A DNA stretch of 64,000 nucleotides from Streptomyces broussonetiae (GTDB lineage: Bacteria; Actinomycetota; Actinomycetes; Streptomycetales; Streptomycetaceae), in contig NZ_CP047020.1 in the NCBI RefSeq assembly GCF_009796285.1, forward strand, positions 5,270,001-5,334,000, read 5' to 3'. The notes beneath the pieces were generated by a model. It saw nothing but the letters and a program-made list of their open reading frames with translations, did not search any database and was not told the DNA's origin. The position numbers and the translations under genes are program-made. Positions 44,322-51,911 of this stretch are shown piece by piece (position 1 is the stretch's first letter; each line of letters opens with the position of its first letter).

Positions 44322-44669
44322 ATGAACGCGACCGGTACGGCCGCCGAGGACCGCGTCTTCGCCGCCCTCGCCAACGCCACCCGCCGCGAGGTGCTGCGGC
44401 TGCTGCGCGAGCGCGGGCCCCAGCCGGTGCAGGTGCTCGCCGACCACTTCGACATGCGCCGCCCGAGCCTCTCGGAACACCTCAGGGTGCTGCGGGAGGC
44501 CGGACTCGTCTCCGAACAGCGCTCCGGACGCCGGCGCATCTACCGCCTCGAGGCGGCCCCGCTCGCCGAGGTGCAGGACTGGCTCCATCCGTACGAGCGG
44601 TTCTGGCGCGAGCGGCTGAAGGGCCTCGGCGATCTGCTCGACCGCATGCCCGACGATGGCGGGTCATGA
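44322..44669 (+). CDS. ArsR-family repressor
   Basis: 115 residues. RVFAALANATRREVLRLLRE and the recognition helix RRPSLSEHLRVLREAGLVSE are ArsR/SmtB winged-helix features. Typical metal-binding Cys motifs (ELCVCDL) are absent, so it likely senses an organic ligand, like ArsR regulators paired with SRPBCC genes. It starts 7 bp after the VOC stop and overlaps the SRPBCC start (ATGA). Confidence 0.92.
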   Translation: MNATGTAAEDRVFAALANATRREVLRLLRERGPQPVQVLADHFDMRRPSLSEHLRVLREAGLVSEQRSGRRRIYRLEAAPLAEVQDWLHPYERFWRERLKGLGDLLDRMPDDGGS

Positions 44670-45130
44670 ACAGTCAGCCGGACGACGACCTGACCACCCT
44701 CCGCGTCGATCAGTTCTTCCCGCATCCGCCCCCCAAGGTCTGGCGTGCCCTGACCGATCCCGACCTGCTCGTCCAGTGGCAGATGCCCGGAGCCGAGGGC
44801 TTCCGGCTCCGGGTCGGCCATCGGTACCGGATGACCTCGGTCCCGCGTCCCAACTCCCGCTTCTCCGGCGTCGTGGAGGTGCGGGTCCTCGGGTACGACA
44901 TCGAGCGGATGCTGTCCGTCCGCTGGACGGACGCCGATCCGGCCAACGCGGCGGACTGGACGATCACCTGGACCCTGGAACAGGAAGGGCGCGGAACGCG
45001 TCTGTTCCTAGTGCACGAGGGGTTCGATCCGGACGACCCGGCTCAGATGATGGCGCGGAAGATCATGGACGGGGGATGGCGGGGGCATGTCCTGCCCGCT
45101 CTGGGGCAGGCGCTGGAACAGCTTCGGTAA
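44666..45130 (+). CDS. SRPBCC/AHSA1-domain protein
   Basis: 154 residues. The fold is recognisable from PHPPPKVWRALTDPDLLVQW at the start and GTRLFLVHEGFD near the end. These proteins bind hydrophobic ligands and are often coupled to an ArsR regulator, as here through an ATGA overlap. Last gene of the operon. Confidence 0.9.
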   Translation: MNSQPDDDLTTLRVDQFFPHPPPKVWRALTDPDLLVQWQMPGAEGFRLRVGHRYRMTSVPRPNSRFSGVVEVRVLGYDIERMLSVRWTDADPANAADWTITWTLEQEGRGTRLFLVHEGFDPDDPAQMMARKIMDGGWRGHVLPALGQALEQLR

Positions 45131-45233
45131 CGCGCACCCACCGGTTCGGTGCGGGAACGGGGCTGGTTCGGCCCGGGGCGCCGTTGCGGCTTCGGGTAAA
45201 GCGGTCGTCAAAGCTGTAACCGAGGGAACACCG

Positions 45234-45264
45234 CGCGTGCACGTGCATTTGCTCATGCGTCTGC
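45234..45264 (+). promoter_or_regulatory. Shared 31-bp motif, copy 1 (upstream of DUF397)
   Basis: The motif starts CGCGTGCACGTGCAT and contains the perfect palindrome TGCACGTGCA. It matches 27 of 31 bases of a second copy at 46287-46317 on the other strand. It lies about 80 bp before the DUF397 gene, in the same orientation relative to its gene as copy 2. Confidence 0.7.
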
Positions 45265-45345
45265 ACGTGAACAAGGTTATGATCCGGGTCAGTTGACTAC
45301 AGCATCCATGGCCACACCAGCCAGTGCACCAGCGGGGAGCGACCT

Positions 45346-45615
45346 GTGGACCGCGACGTTGACGGCGTGTACGGGGGGTACGACGTGTACAACGGCATGG
45401 CTGCCGCGCAGCTGGACGGAGTGGCCTGGCAGAAGAGCAGGCACAGCAACTCGCAGGGTTCCTGCGTGGAGTTCGCCCGGCTGCCGGGCGGCGAGGTCGC
45501 CGTACGCAATTCGCGCTTCCCGGACGGGCCGGCGCTTGTCTACACGCGCGCGGAGATCGAGGCCATGCTCCTCGGCGTCAAGGACGGCGAGTTCGACCAC
45601 CTGATCGCCGGCTGA
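45346..45615 (+). CDS. DUF397 protein
   Basis: 89 residues, GTG start. The family core is WQKSRHSNSQGSCVEFARLP followed by VAVRNSRFPDGPALVYTRAE. DUF397 proteins are usually paired with XRE-DUF5753 regulators; here the XRE gene is 0.9 kb away with a HATPase gene in between on the other strand, a whiJ-type cluster layout. Role probably in developmental control, by analogy. Confidence 0.9.
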   Translation: MDRDVDGVYGGYDVYNGMAAAQLDGVAWQKSRHSNSQGSCVEFARLPGGEVAVRNSRFPDGPALVYTRAEIEAMLLGVKDGEFDHLIAG

Positions 45616-45716
45616 CGCGCCGGTACCGGCGGGGCCCCGACGGCAACGATGTCGCCAAGGGGGAAATGCCCGGTGCGACGCGCGTAGACAGTGGGCGTCG
45701 CTCGGTGCGTACCGCG

Positions 45717-46211
45717 TCAGACGGCCGGGCGGAGCCGGAACAGTGCCCAGACGACCTTGCCGTCGAGGGTGCCCGCGAGCGGGTGCCAGCCCCAGCTGTC
45801 GGCGAAGGAGTCGACCAGGAACAGCCCGCGCCCGGACTCGGCCGAGAAGTCGTCCGAGTCGCGCGGGACCGGGGTCTCGTGGCTCGGGTCGCGCACCGCG
45901 CACACCAGCCGCTCGGTCCAGCGCATCAGGTGCAGCCGTACGGACGGGGTGTGTTCGGAGCATCCGGCGTCGCCCGGCAGACCGTGGCGCAGCGCGTTGG
46001 TGACGAGTTCGGAGACGACCAGGCATATGTCGTCGAAGCGGTCACCGACGTCCCACTGGTCGAGGGTGGCGCGGGTGAAGCGCCGCGCCTCGCGCACCGC
46101 TTCGTAACGGGCGGGCAGGGAGCAGGAGGCGGCGTCGGACACGGCTGCGGGATCCAGCGGCGGAAGGCCCTGCCGTAACGGCTTGAGCATGGTCGATCCA
46201 TTCGTTCCCAT
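45717..46211 (-). CDS. RsbW-like HATPase (anti-sigma/regulatory kinase type)
   Basis: 164 residues from the ATG at 46211, with GGGAG upstream. The HATPase N-box reads CLVVSELVTNALRHG and the G-box region SAESGRGLFLVDSFADSWGW. This is the stand-alone ATP-binding family very frequent in Streptomyces near DUF397 and XRE genes. Its promoter region holds motif copy 2. Kinase activity is possible but its partner STAS protein is not in this cluster. Confidence 0.9.
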   Translation of the reverse strand: MGTNGSTMLKPLRQGLPPLDPAAVSDAASCSLPARYEAVREARRFTRATLDQWDVGDRFDDICLVVSELVTNALRHGLPGDAGCSEHTPSVRLHLMRWTERLVCAVRDPSHETPVPRDSDDFSAESGRGLFLVDSFADSWGWHPLAGTLDGKVVWALFRLRPAV

Positions 46212-46286
46212 GCGAGGCACTCCCGGGGAGTTCGCGGTCGTTGCGATGCAGCGGTGGCGCGGCACCCATGGTTTCGGAAGCGCACA

Positions 46287-46317
46287 GCAGATGCAAGGGC
46301 AGATGCACGTGCACGCG
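46287..46317 (-). promoter_or_regulatory. Shared 31-bp motif, copy 2 (upstream of the HATPase, divergent to XRE)
   Basis: Read on the minus strand it begins CGCGTGCACGTGCAT and differs from copy 1 at four positions. It lies 75 bp before the HATPase start and 205 bp before the divergent XRE gene, so one regulator could control all three genes of the module. Confidence 0.7.
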
Positions 46318-46521
46318 ACCGAAATAGCCCTGCCCGTACCGCTTCTTGGCCATTTTTTCTGCCAACCTCATGACGCTGTCGCCAGTGGTCCTGACCTTTT
46401 CCCGGCCGGACGCAGGCAGAAACGGCTCGGCTCTTTCCGTTTCCGTAACCGGACGAGTACTGCTCGAAGTGTTTTAGTGGCAGACTGCGGGCCCTGAAGA
46501 CGGTTGGGGAGGCTGGCGAAC

Positions 46522-47382
46522 GTGAGCGCGGGAGAGCCCGGATCGGTGGTGCGGCGGATGCTGCTCGGCTCGCAACTCAGGCGGCTGCGTGAAGCACGGG
46601 GGATCACGCGCGAGGCGGCGGGCTACTCGATCCGCGCCTCCGAGTCGAAGATCAGCCGGATGGAGCTGGGCCGGGTGAGCTTCAAGACCAGGGACGTGGA
46701 GGACCTGCTGACGCTGTACGGCATCACCGGCGAGGCGGAGCGCGAGTCCCTGCTCTCCCTCGCCCGTGAGGCCAACGTGGCGGGCTGGTGGCACAGTTAC
46801 ACCGACGTCCTGCCCAGCTGGTTCCCCACCTACGTGGGCCTGGAGGGTGCCGCCTCCCTGATCCGCGCCTACGAAGTGCAGTTCGTCCACGGCCTGCTGC
46901 AGACCGAGGAGTACGCGCGCGCGGTGGTCCGGCGCGGCATGAAGGGCGCGAGCCCGGACGACATCGAGCGTCGTGTCGCCCTGCGCCTGGAGCGGCAGAA
47001 GCATCTGTTCGCCGACGGCGCCCCCGAGTTCCACATCGTGCTCGACGAGGCCGCCCTGCGCCGCCCGTACGGCGACCGCGCGGCGATGCGCGGCCAGCTC
47101 CAGCACCTCATCGGCGTCTCCGAGCGGCCCAACGTACGCCTGCAGGTCATGCCGTTCAGCTTCGGTGGGCACTCCGGCGAGAGCGGTGCATTCACCATCC
47201 TCAGCTTCCCCGACGCCGATCTGTCCGACGTCGTCTATCTGGAGCAGCTGACCAGCGCCCTCTACCTGGACAAGCGTGAGGACGTCGCCCAGTACGAGCA
47301 GGCGCTCAAGGAGCTGCAGAAGGACAGCCCCGGGCCCGACGAGAGCCGGGACCTGCTGCGCGGGCTGCTGCAGCTGTCGTAA
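46522..47382 (+). CDS. XRE-family regulator with DUF5753 domain
   Basis: 286 residues from GTG 46522, with GGGGAGG at 10 bp. N-terminal HTH: GSQLRRLREARGITREAAGY then SESKISRMELGR. The C-terminal DUF5753 domain is recognisable from VQFVHGLLQTEEYARAVVR and LQVMPFSFGGHSGESGAFTI. WhiJ-type regulators of this build act with DUF397 partners in Streptomyces differentiation. Confidence 0.93.
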   Translation: MSAGEPGSVVRRMLLGSQLRRLREARGITREAAGYSIRASESKISRMELGRVSFKTRDVEDLLTLYGITGEAERESLLSLAREANVAGWWHSYTDVLPSWFPTYVGLEGAASLIRAYEVQFVHGLLQTEEYARAVVRRGMKGASPDDIERRVALRLERQKHLFADGAPEFHIVLDEAALRRPYGDRAAMRGQLQHLIGVSERPNVRLQVMPFSFGGHSGESGAFTILSFPDADLSDVVYLEQLTSALYLDKREDVAQYEQALKELQKDSPGPDESRDLLRGLLQLS

Positions 47383-47491
47383 ACGGCTTCCGACTGCATT
47401 CGGTCACCTCCAACTCTCCTTAAACACAAGTACGATGACGTGTGATCAGACCTGGCGTAGATCTGGTGTCCGCTAGCGATTGAGGGATCAC

Positions 47492-48955
47492 ATGGCGTCG
47501 TCCTACTTCAGCGACCTGGCCCAGCAGTACATCGACGGCGAGTGGCGTCCGGGCACCGGCTCCTGGGACGTCATCGACTTCAACCCCTACGACGACGAGA
47601 AGCTGGCCTCGATCACCGTGGCCACCGTCGACGAGGTGGACCAGGCCTACCGGGCCGCCGCCCGGGCCCAGAAGCAGTGGGCCGAGACCAACCCCTACAC
47701 CCGGCGGGCGGTCCTCGAGCGGGCGCTGCGGCTGATACAGGACCGCGAGCAGGAGATAGCCGATCTGATCATCGCGGAACTGGGCGGCACCCGCGTGAAG
47801 GCCGGTTTCGAGCTGCACCTCGCCAAGGAGTTCCTGCGCGAGTCGATCCACCTCGCGCTGCGCCCCGAGGGCAAGATCCTGCCGTCCCCGGCCGACGGCA
47901 AGGAGAACCGCGTCTACCGGGTGCCGGTCGGGGTCGTGGGCGTGATCAGCCCGTTCAACTTCCCCTTCCTGCTGTCGCTGAAGTCGGTGGCGCCGGCGCT
48001 CGCGCTCGGCAACGGCGTGGTCCTCAAGCCGCACCAGAACACCCCGATCACCGGCGGCACCCTCATCGCGAAGATCTTCGAGGAGGCCGGGCTGCCCGGC
48101 GGCCTGCTCAACGTCGTGGTCACCGACATCGCCGAGATCGGCGACGCCTTCATCGAGCACCCCGTCCCCAAGGTCATCTCCTTCACCGGCTCCGACAAGG
48201 TCGGCCGGCACGTGGCCACCGTCTGCGCCGCGAACTTCAAGCGCTCGGTGCTCGAACTGGGCGGCAACAGCGCGCTGGTGGTGCTGGACGACGCCGACAT
48301 CGACTACGCGGTGGACGCGGCGGTCTTCAGCCGGTTCGTGCACCAGGGCCAGGTCTGCATGGCCGCCAACCGCGTCCTCGTGGACGCCTCCGTCGCCGAC
48401 GAGTTCACCGAGAAGTTCGTCGCCAAGGTCCGCACCCTGAGGACCGGCGACCCGCGCGACCCGCAGACCGTGATCGGCCCGGTCATCAACTCGCAGCAGG
48501 CCAACGCTATTGCGGGCGCGGTCGAGCAGGCGATCGCCGAGGGCGCCACGGCCCTGGTGCGGGGCACCACGGAGGGCAACCTGGTCGCGCCCAGTGTGCT
48601 CACCGACGTCCCGGCCGACTCCGCACTGCTCCAGCAGGAGATCTTCGGCCCGGTCGTCTTCCTCGTCCCGTTCGACGGCGAGGAGGAGGCGGTCCGCATC
48701 GTCAACGACACGCCGTACGGCCTCAGCGGCGCCGTCCACACCGGTGACATCGAGCGGGGCGTCGCCTTCGCCAAGCGGATCGACACCGGCATGTTCCATG
48801 TGAACGACGGCACGGTCCACGACGAGCCGATCGTGCCGTTCGGGGGCGAGAAGCACTCCGGTATCGGCCGCCTGAACGGCGAGACGACGCTGGAGGCCTT
48901 CACGACCATCAAGTGGATCTCGGTCCAGCACGGGCGCAGCGGCTTCCCGTTCTGA
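47492..48955 (+). CDS. Aldehyde dehydrogenase (benzaldehyde/vanillin type)
   Basis: 487 residues from ATG 47492, with TTGAGGG upstream. It oxidises an aldehyde with NAD(P)+. Catalytic residues are clear: Glu in VLELGGNSALVVLDD and Cys at about 289 in HQGQVCMAANRVL; the cofactor Rossmann segment is VISFTGSDKVGRH. Sequence details (SPFNFPFLLSLKSVAPALAL) resemble aromatic aldehyde dehydrogenases such as vanillin dehydrogenase. It stands alone before a strong terminator. Confidence 0.92.
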   Translation: MASSYFSDLAQQYIDGEWRPGTGSWDVIDFNPYDDEKLASITVATVDEVDQAYRAAARAQKQWAETNPYTRRAVLERALRLIQDREQEIADLIIAELGGTRVKAGFELHLAKEFLRESIHLALRPEGKILPSPADGKENRVYRVPVGVVGVISPFNFPFLLSLKSVAPALALGNGVVLKPHQNTPITGGTLIAKIFEEAGLPGGLLNVVVTDIAEIGDAFIEHPVPKVISFTGSDKVGRHVATVCAANFKRSVLELGGNSALVVLDDADIDYAVDAAVFSRFVHQGQVCMAANRVLVDASVADEFTEKFVAKVRTLRTGDPRDPQTVIGPVINSQQANAIAGAVEQAIAEGATALVRGTTEGNLVAPSVLTDVPADSALLQQEIFGPVVFLVPFDGEEEAVRIVNDTPYGLSGAVHTGDIERGVAFAKRIDTGMFHVNDGTVHDEPIVPFGGEKHSGIGRLNGETTLEAFTTIKWISVQHGRSGFPF

Positions 48956-48979
48956 GTTTTCTGAGTTCTCCGGAAGTGC

Positions 48980-49016
48980 CGGGCCATTGAGGTCAGGATC
49001 TGACCTCAATGGCCCG
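48980..49016 (+). terminator. Strong hairpin after aldehyde dehydrogenase
   Basis: Perfect 16-bp stem from CGGGCCATTGAGGTCA to its complement around a GGATC loop, 24 bp after the stop. No T-run. Confidence 0.85.
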
Positions 49017-49075
49017 TAGCTTCGGTGGTGTCAGGGGGCCGAGTGCCCCGACAGCACCAGGAAAGGCGGTCGGCC

Positions 49076-49615
49076 ATGGTCAAGCATGTAGCGGCGGAGA
49101 CACAGGGCGACGAGCGCGGGGCGCTGCTCGCGTTCATCGAGGAGCAGCGCGGCGGCATCCGCCGGGCGCTGCTCGGGCTGACGGAGGAGCAGGCCCGTAC
49201 CCGTCCGAGCGCCAGCGAGCTGTCGCTCGGCGGACTGCTCAAGCATGTCGCCGAGGTGGAGCAGAGCTGGATCGCGCGGGCGAAGCAGGAGCCGCCGGCG
49301 GTGCACCGCGACCAGTCGAACTGGCACGAGTGCTTCCAACTGGCCGACGGCGAGACGGTCGAGGGGCAGCTGGCGTACTGGGAGCAGGTCGCCGCCGAGA
49401 CGGAGAAGTTCATCCGCTCCGCACCGAGCCTGGACGAGACCTTCCCGCTGCCGCCCGACCCCTGGTTCCCGCCGGAGGGCCGTGTGTCGCTGCGCTGGGT
49501 GTGCCTGCACCTGATCCGCGAGACCGCCCGGCACGCGGGCCACGCCGACATCATCCGGGAGTCCCTGGACGGCAGGACGGCGTTCGAGCTGGTGGCCCAG
49601 GAACAGGCCGGATAG
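49076..49615 (+). CDS. DinB-family putative metal-dependent protein
   Basis: 179 residues from ATG 49076, with GGAAAGG upstream. DinB/DUF664 four-helix bundle with the three expected His ligands: LGGLLKHVAEVEQSW and ETARHAGHADIIRE. Members include mycothiol-dependent enzymes in actinomycetes, so a thiol-transfer role is possible. A PadR gene follows 35 bp later. Confidence 0.88.
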   Translation: MVKHVAAETQGDERGALLAFIEEQRGGIRRALLGLTEEQARTRPSASELSLGGLLKHVAEVEQSWIARAKQEPPAVHRDQSNWHECFQLADGETVEGQLAYWEQVAAETEKFIRSAPSLDETFPLPPDPWFPPEGRVSLRWVCLHLIRETARHAGHADIIRESLDGRTAFELVAQEQAG

Positions 49616-49650
49616 CCGTACGGCGAGGACACGGCAATAACCTGGACCGC

Positions 49651-50292
49651 ATGTCAGCGATCCGTCTTCTCGTGCTGGGCGCGGTCCGCCGGCACGGGCG
49701 GGCCCACGGGTACCAGGTGCGGGGCGACCTGGAGTACTGGGGCGCGCACGAGTGGTCCCAGGCCAAGCCGGGCTCGATCTACCACGCCCTCAAGCAGATG
49801 GCCAAGCAGGGACTGCTGCACGCGCACGAGGTCGCGCCGTCCACGGCGGGCGGGCCGCCGCGCACCGAGTACGAGGTGACGGAGAAGGGCACCGGGGAGT
49901 ACTTCGCCCTGTTGCGCGACGCGCTGGCCGGCTACGACCAGCGCGGCGACATGAAGGCGGCGGCCCTCGGCTTCATGGTCGACCTGCCCCGGGTCGAGGC
50001 GGTGGCGCTGCTGAAGGAGCGCACGCGCCGGATCGAGGCGTGGCGGGCCTCGGTGACCGAGCACTACGTGCCCGAGGGCGGGTCCGCCCAGCTCGGTCAC
50101 ATCGGCGAGATCATGAACATGTGGGTCCACACGGCCGACTCCGAGGCCGCGTGGGTCCACGGCCTCGTCGAACGTCTCGAGCGCGGCGCCTACACCTTCG
50201 CCGGCGAGGGAGAGCCGTTCGTCGGCGTGCCGGCCGAGGGCGAGGAGAACCCGTACGCGACGGGGGAGCGGCATCCGGGGGACGACCGCTGA
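49651..50292 (+). CDS. PadR-family repressor
   Basis: 213 residues from ATG 49651. Winged helix: LLVLGAVRRHGRAHGYQVRG then SQAKPGSIYHALKQMAKQGL and TEYEVTEKGTGEYF. The C-terminal domain is longer than in small PadR proteins (VirF/AphA-like subfamily). It may regulate the preceding DinB gene. Confidence 0.9.
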   Translation: MSAIRLLVLGAVRRHGRAHGYQVRGDLEYWGAHEWSQAKPGSIYHALKQMAKQGLLHAHEVAPSTAGGPPRTEYEVTEKGTGEYFALLRDALAGYDQRGDMKAAALGFMVDLPRVEAVALLKERTRRIEAWRASVTEHYVPEGGSAQLGHIGEIMNMWVHTADSEAAWVHGLVERLERGAYTFAGEGEPFVGVPAEGEENPYATGERHPGDDR

Positions 50293-50323
50293 GACTCTGG
50301 CCGGGTCGGCGGGAGGCGCGGGC

Positions 50324-50626
50324 TCAGGCCCCGTCGTCGGTGTCCGTGCGCAGGCGGGCGCCACGGCTCTGCGCGATCCGGTGCACGGCGGTCAGCGCCT
50401 CGCTCATCCGGGCGAGCAGGAAGCGGAGTTGCGCGGGCGTCGGCCGATCGTCGGCGAGCAGGTCGGCCGCGTGCCCGAGCAGATCGCGGGCCATGCCGAG
50501 CTGTACGCGCTCGACGGTGTCGGCGATCCGGGACATCTGCCCCGATCCGTCGGTGACGAGATAACAGGGCTTGCCGCCATGGCCCGTCCAGGGCAGCAGC
50601 CGGGTCTCGTTCCCCTCGTACGTCAC
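50324..50626 (-). CDS. Small hypothetical protein coupled to a 54-residue gene
   Basis: 100 residues from GTG 50626. The start is chosen because it overlaps the upstream small gene's stop (GTGA). The longer open frame to 50821 is not supported. The protein is helical and polar (GQMSRIADTVERVQLGMARD). Genes of this type accompany XRE-DUF397 modules in Streptomyces; function unknown. Confidence 0.75.
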   Translation of the reverse strand: MTYEGNETRLLPWTGHGGKPCYLVTDGSGQMSRIADTVERVQLGMARDLLGHAADLLADDRPTPAQLRFLLARMSEALTAVHRIAQSRGARLRTDTDDGA

Positions 50627-50787
50627 TTCCTCACCTCGGCACTCAGGCACACACCCACGCCGATGCCGGGTACCCGGCCGTCGATGAGGCGGGGGACGTA
50701 GGGCGGCTGCGGCGGGGCGGCGGCCGTACGCGTACGGCGTCGTCGGCGCAGCCGTCCGAGGAGGCGGCGGGCGAAGCGGTGACTCAT
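50623..50787 (-). CDS. 54-residue basic hypothetical protein
   Basis: Reads MSHRFARRLLGRLRRRRRTR and continues to VCLSAEVRK, ending in a TGA that overlaps the GTG of the next gene. The N-terminal half is extremely Arg-rich. ATG start with AAAGCGAG upstream; only 108 bp separate it from the divergent XRE gene. It is too short for most gene finders, and the coupling is the main support. Confidence 0.6.
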   Translation of the reverse strand: MSHRFARRLLGRLRRRRRTRTAAAPPQPPYVPRLIDGRVPGIGVGVCLSAEVRK

Positions 50788-50862
50788 GTCGCGAACTCGC
50801 TTTCTGTGGCGAACTGGTCACACTGTGCGGTCGCGCGGGCTAGCCTCGCCAGAGGGGAGAAG

Positions 50863-50881
50863 GTGACGGAACTTTTGTCAC
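50863..50881. promoter_or_regulatory. Short inverted repeat before the second XRE gene
   Basis: GTGAC and GTCAC arms flank 9 bases (GGAACTTTT), 15 bp before the XRE start and in the divergent promoter region. Weak, but placed where autoregulation would occur. Confidence 0.3.
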
Positions 50882-50895
50882 AAGGGAGTTGACCG

Positions 50896-51690
50896 GTGGG
50901 CAGTACGTACGGCGACTGGCTCAAGGAACAGCGCGAGGCGGCGGGGCTGACGCAGCAGCAGTTGGCCGACATGGCTGTCATGACGCGTTCGCACATCGCG
51001 CACATCGAGGCGGGGCGCCGGGTGCCGTCGAAGGAGGACGCGAGGCGGCTGGACGCGGCGCTGAACACGGGGAATGTGCTGAGCAGTTTTCTGCCGCGGG
51101 AGGACGTGGCCGTCGCCGACCATTTCGAGGCGGTGCGCCAACTCGAACAGCAGGCCGTGATGATCAGGGAGTTCGCGCTGGCGTACATCCCTGGCCTCCT
51201 GCAGACGGAAAAGTACGCGCGCGCGGTCCTGGGCTCGGCGTTCCCTCCGGTGAGTGAAGAGGAGTGTGACAGGCGCGTCGTCACACGCCTTGAACGCGCG
51301 AAGATCCTCGAAGATCCCGTCACGCCCGTACTGTGGGCGCTGCTGGACGAGGCGTTGCTACGACGGCCTGTGGGCAGTGAGGACGTCATGGCGGAGCAGG
51401 TCATGCATCTCGTCGGCCTCGCCGAGGCTGGACGTATCCGCGTGCATGTGCTGCCGTTTGGGGTGGGTCTTCATCCGCTGCTGGACAACACGCTCAGGCT
51501 CATGTGGTTCGAGGACCAGCCACCCCTGGCGTACACCGAGGGATACGGGATGGGAAAAGTACACGATTCCCCTTCCATGGTCCGCGAGTTGCAGAGTCGC
51601 TACGATCTCGCTTTGAGCGACGCCCTGCCACTGAAGGACTCGGCCGCCCTGCTCAGGACCACTGCGAAGGACTACGGACACGATGACTGA
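50896..51690 (+). CDS. XRE-family regulator with DUF5753 domain (second module)
   Basis: 264 residues, GTG start. HTH: WLKEQREAAGLTQQQLADMA and TRSHIAHIEAGRRVPSKED. DUF5753: FALAYIPGLLQTEKYARAVL and RVHVLPFGVGLHPLLDNTLR. It overlaps the following DUF397 gene by 8 bp, so the pair is coupled, unlike the first module. Confidence 0.93.
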   Translation: MGSTYGDWLKEQREAAGLTQQQLADMAVMTRSHIAHIEAGRRVPSKEDARRLDAALNTGNVLSSFLPREDVAVADHFEAVRQLEQQAVMIREFALAYIPGLLQTEKYARAVLGSAFPPVSEEECDRRVVTRLERAKILEDPVTPVLWALLDEALLRRPVGSEDVMAEQVMHLVGLAEAGRIRVHVLPFGVGLHPLLDNTLRLMWFEDQPPLAYTEGYGMGKVHDSPSMVRELQSRYDLALSDALPLKDSAALLRTTAKDYGHDD

Positions 51691-51904
51691 CCGGACCATA
51701 TCGAACGCTGCCGCACTGAGCGGCTGGCGCAAGTCGACCTACAGCAGTCCCAGTGCCGACAACTGCCTCGAAGTCCTCGACCACCACCCCTCCGGCATCC
51801 CCGTCCGTGACTCCAAGAACCCGGAGGGCCCCGCGCTGGTCGTCGCGGGGCCCGTGTGGGCGTCGTTCGTCGGGGCGGTCAGGGACGGGACCCTGCACTT
51901 CTGA
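51683..51904 (+). CDS. DUF397 protein (second module)
   Basis: 73 residues, ATG inside the XRE 3' end. Family core GWRKSTYSSPSADNCLEVLD, then IPVRDSKNPEGPALVVAGPV. It is the partner of the XRE regulator just upstream and is convergent with gadB, 7 bp apart. Confidence 0.92.
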   Translation: MTDRTISNAAALSGWRKSTYSSPSADNCLEVLDHHPSGIPVRDSKNPEGPALVVAGPVWASFVGAVRDGTLHF

Positions 51905-51911
51905 CCGTCGT

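Noticed and set aside
50627..50821. N-terminal extension of the 100-residue gene
   Set aside because: Arg/Pro-rich and out of frame with the better supported 54-residue gene whose stop overlaps GTG 50626.
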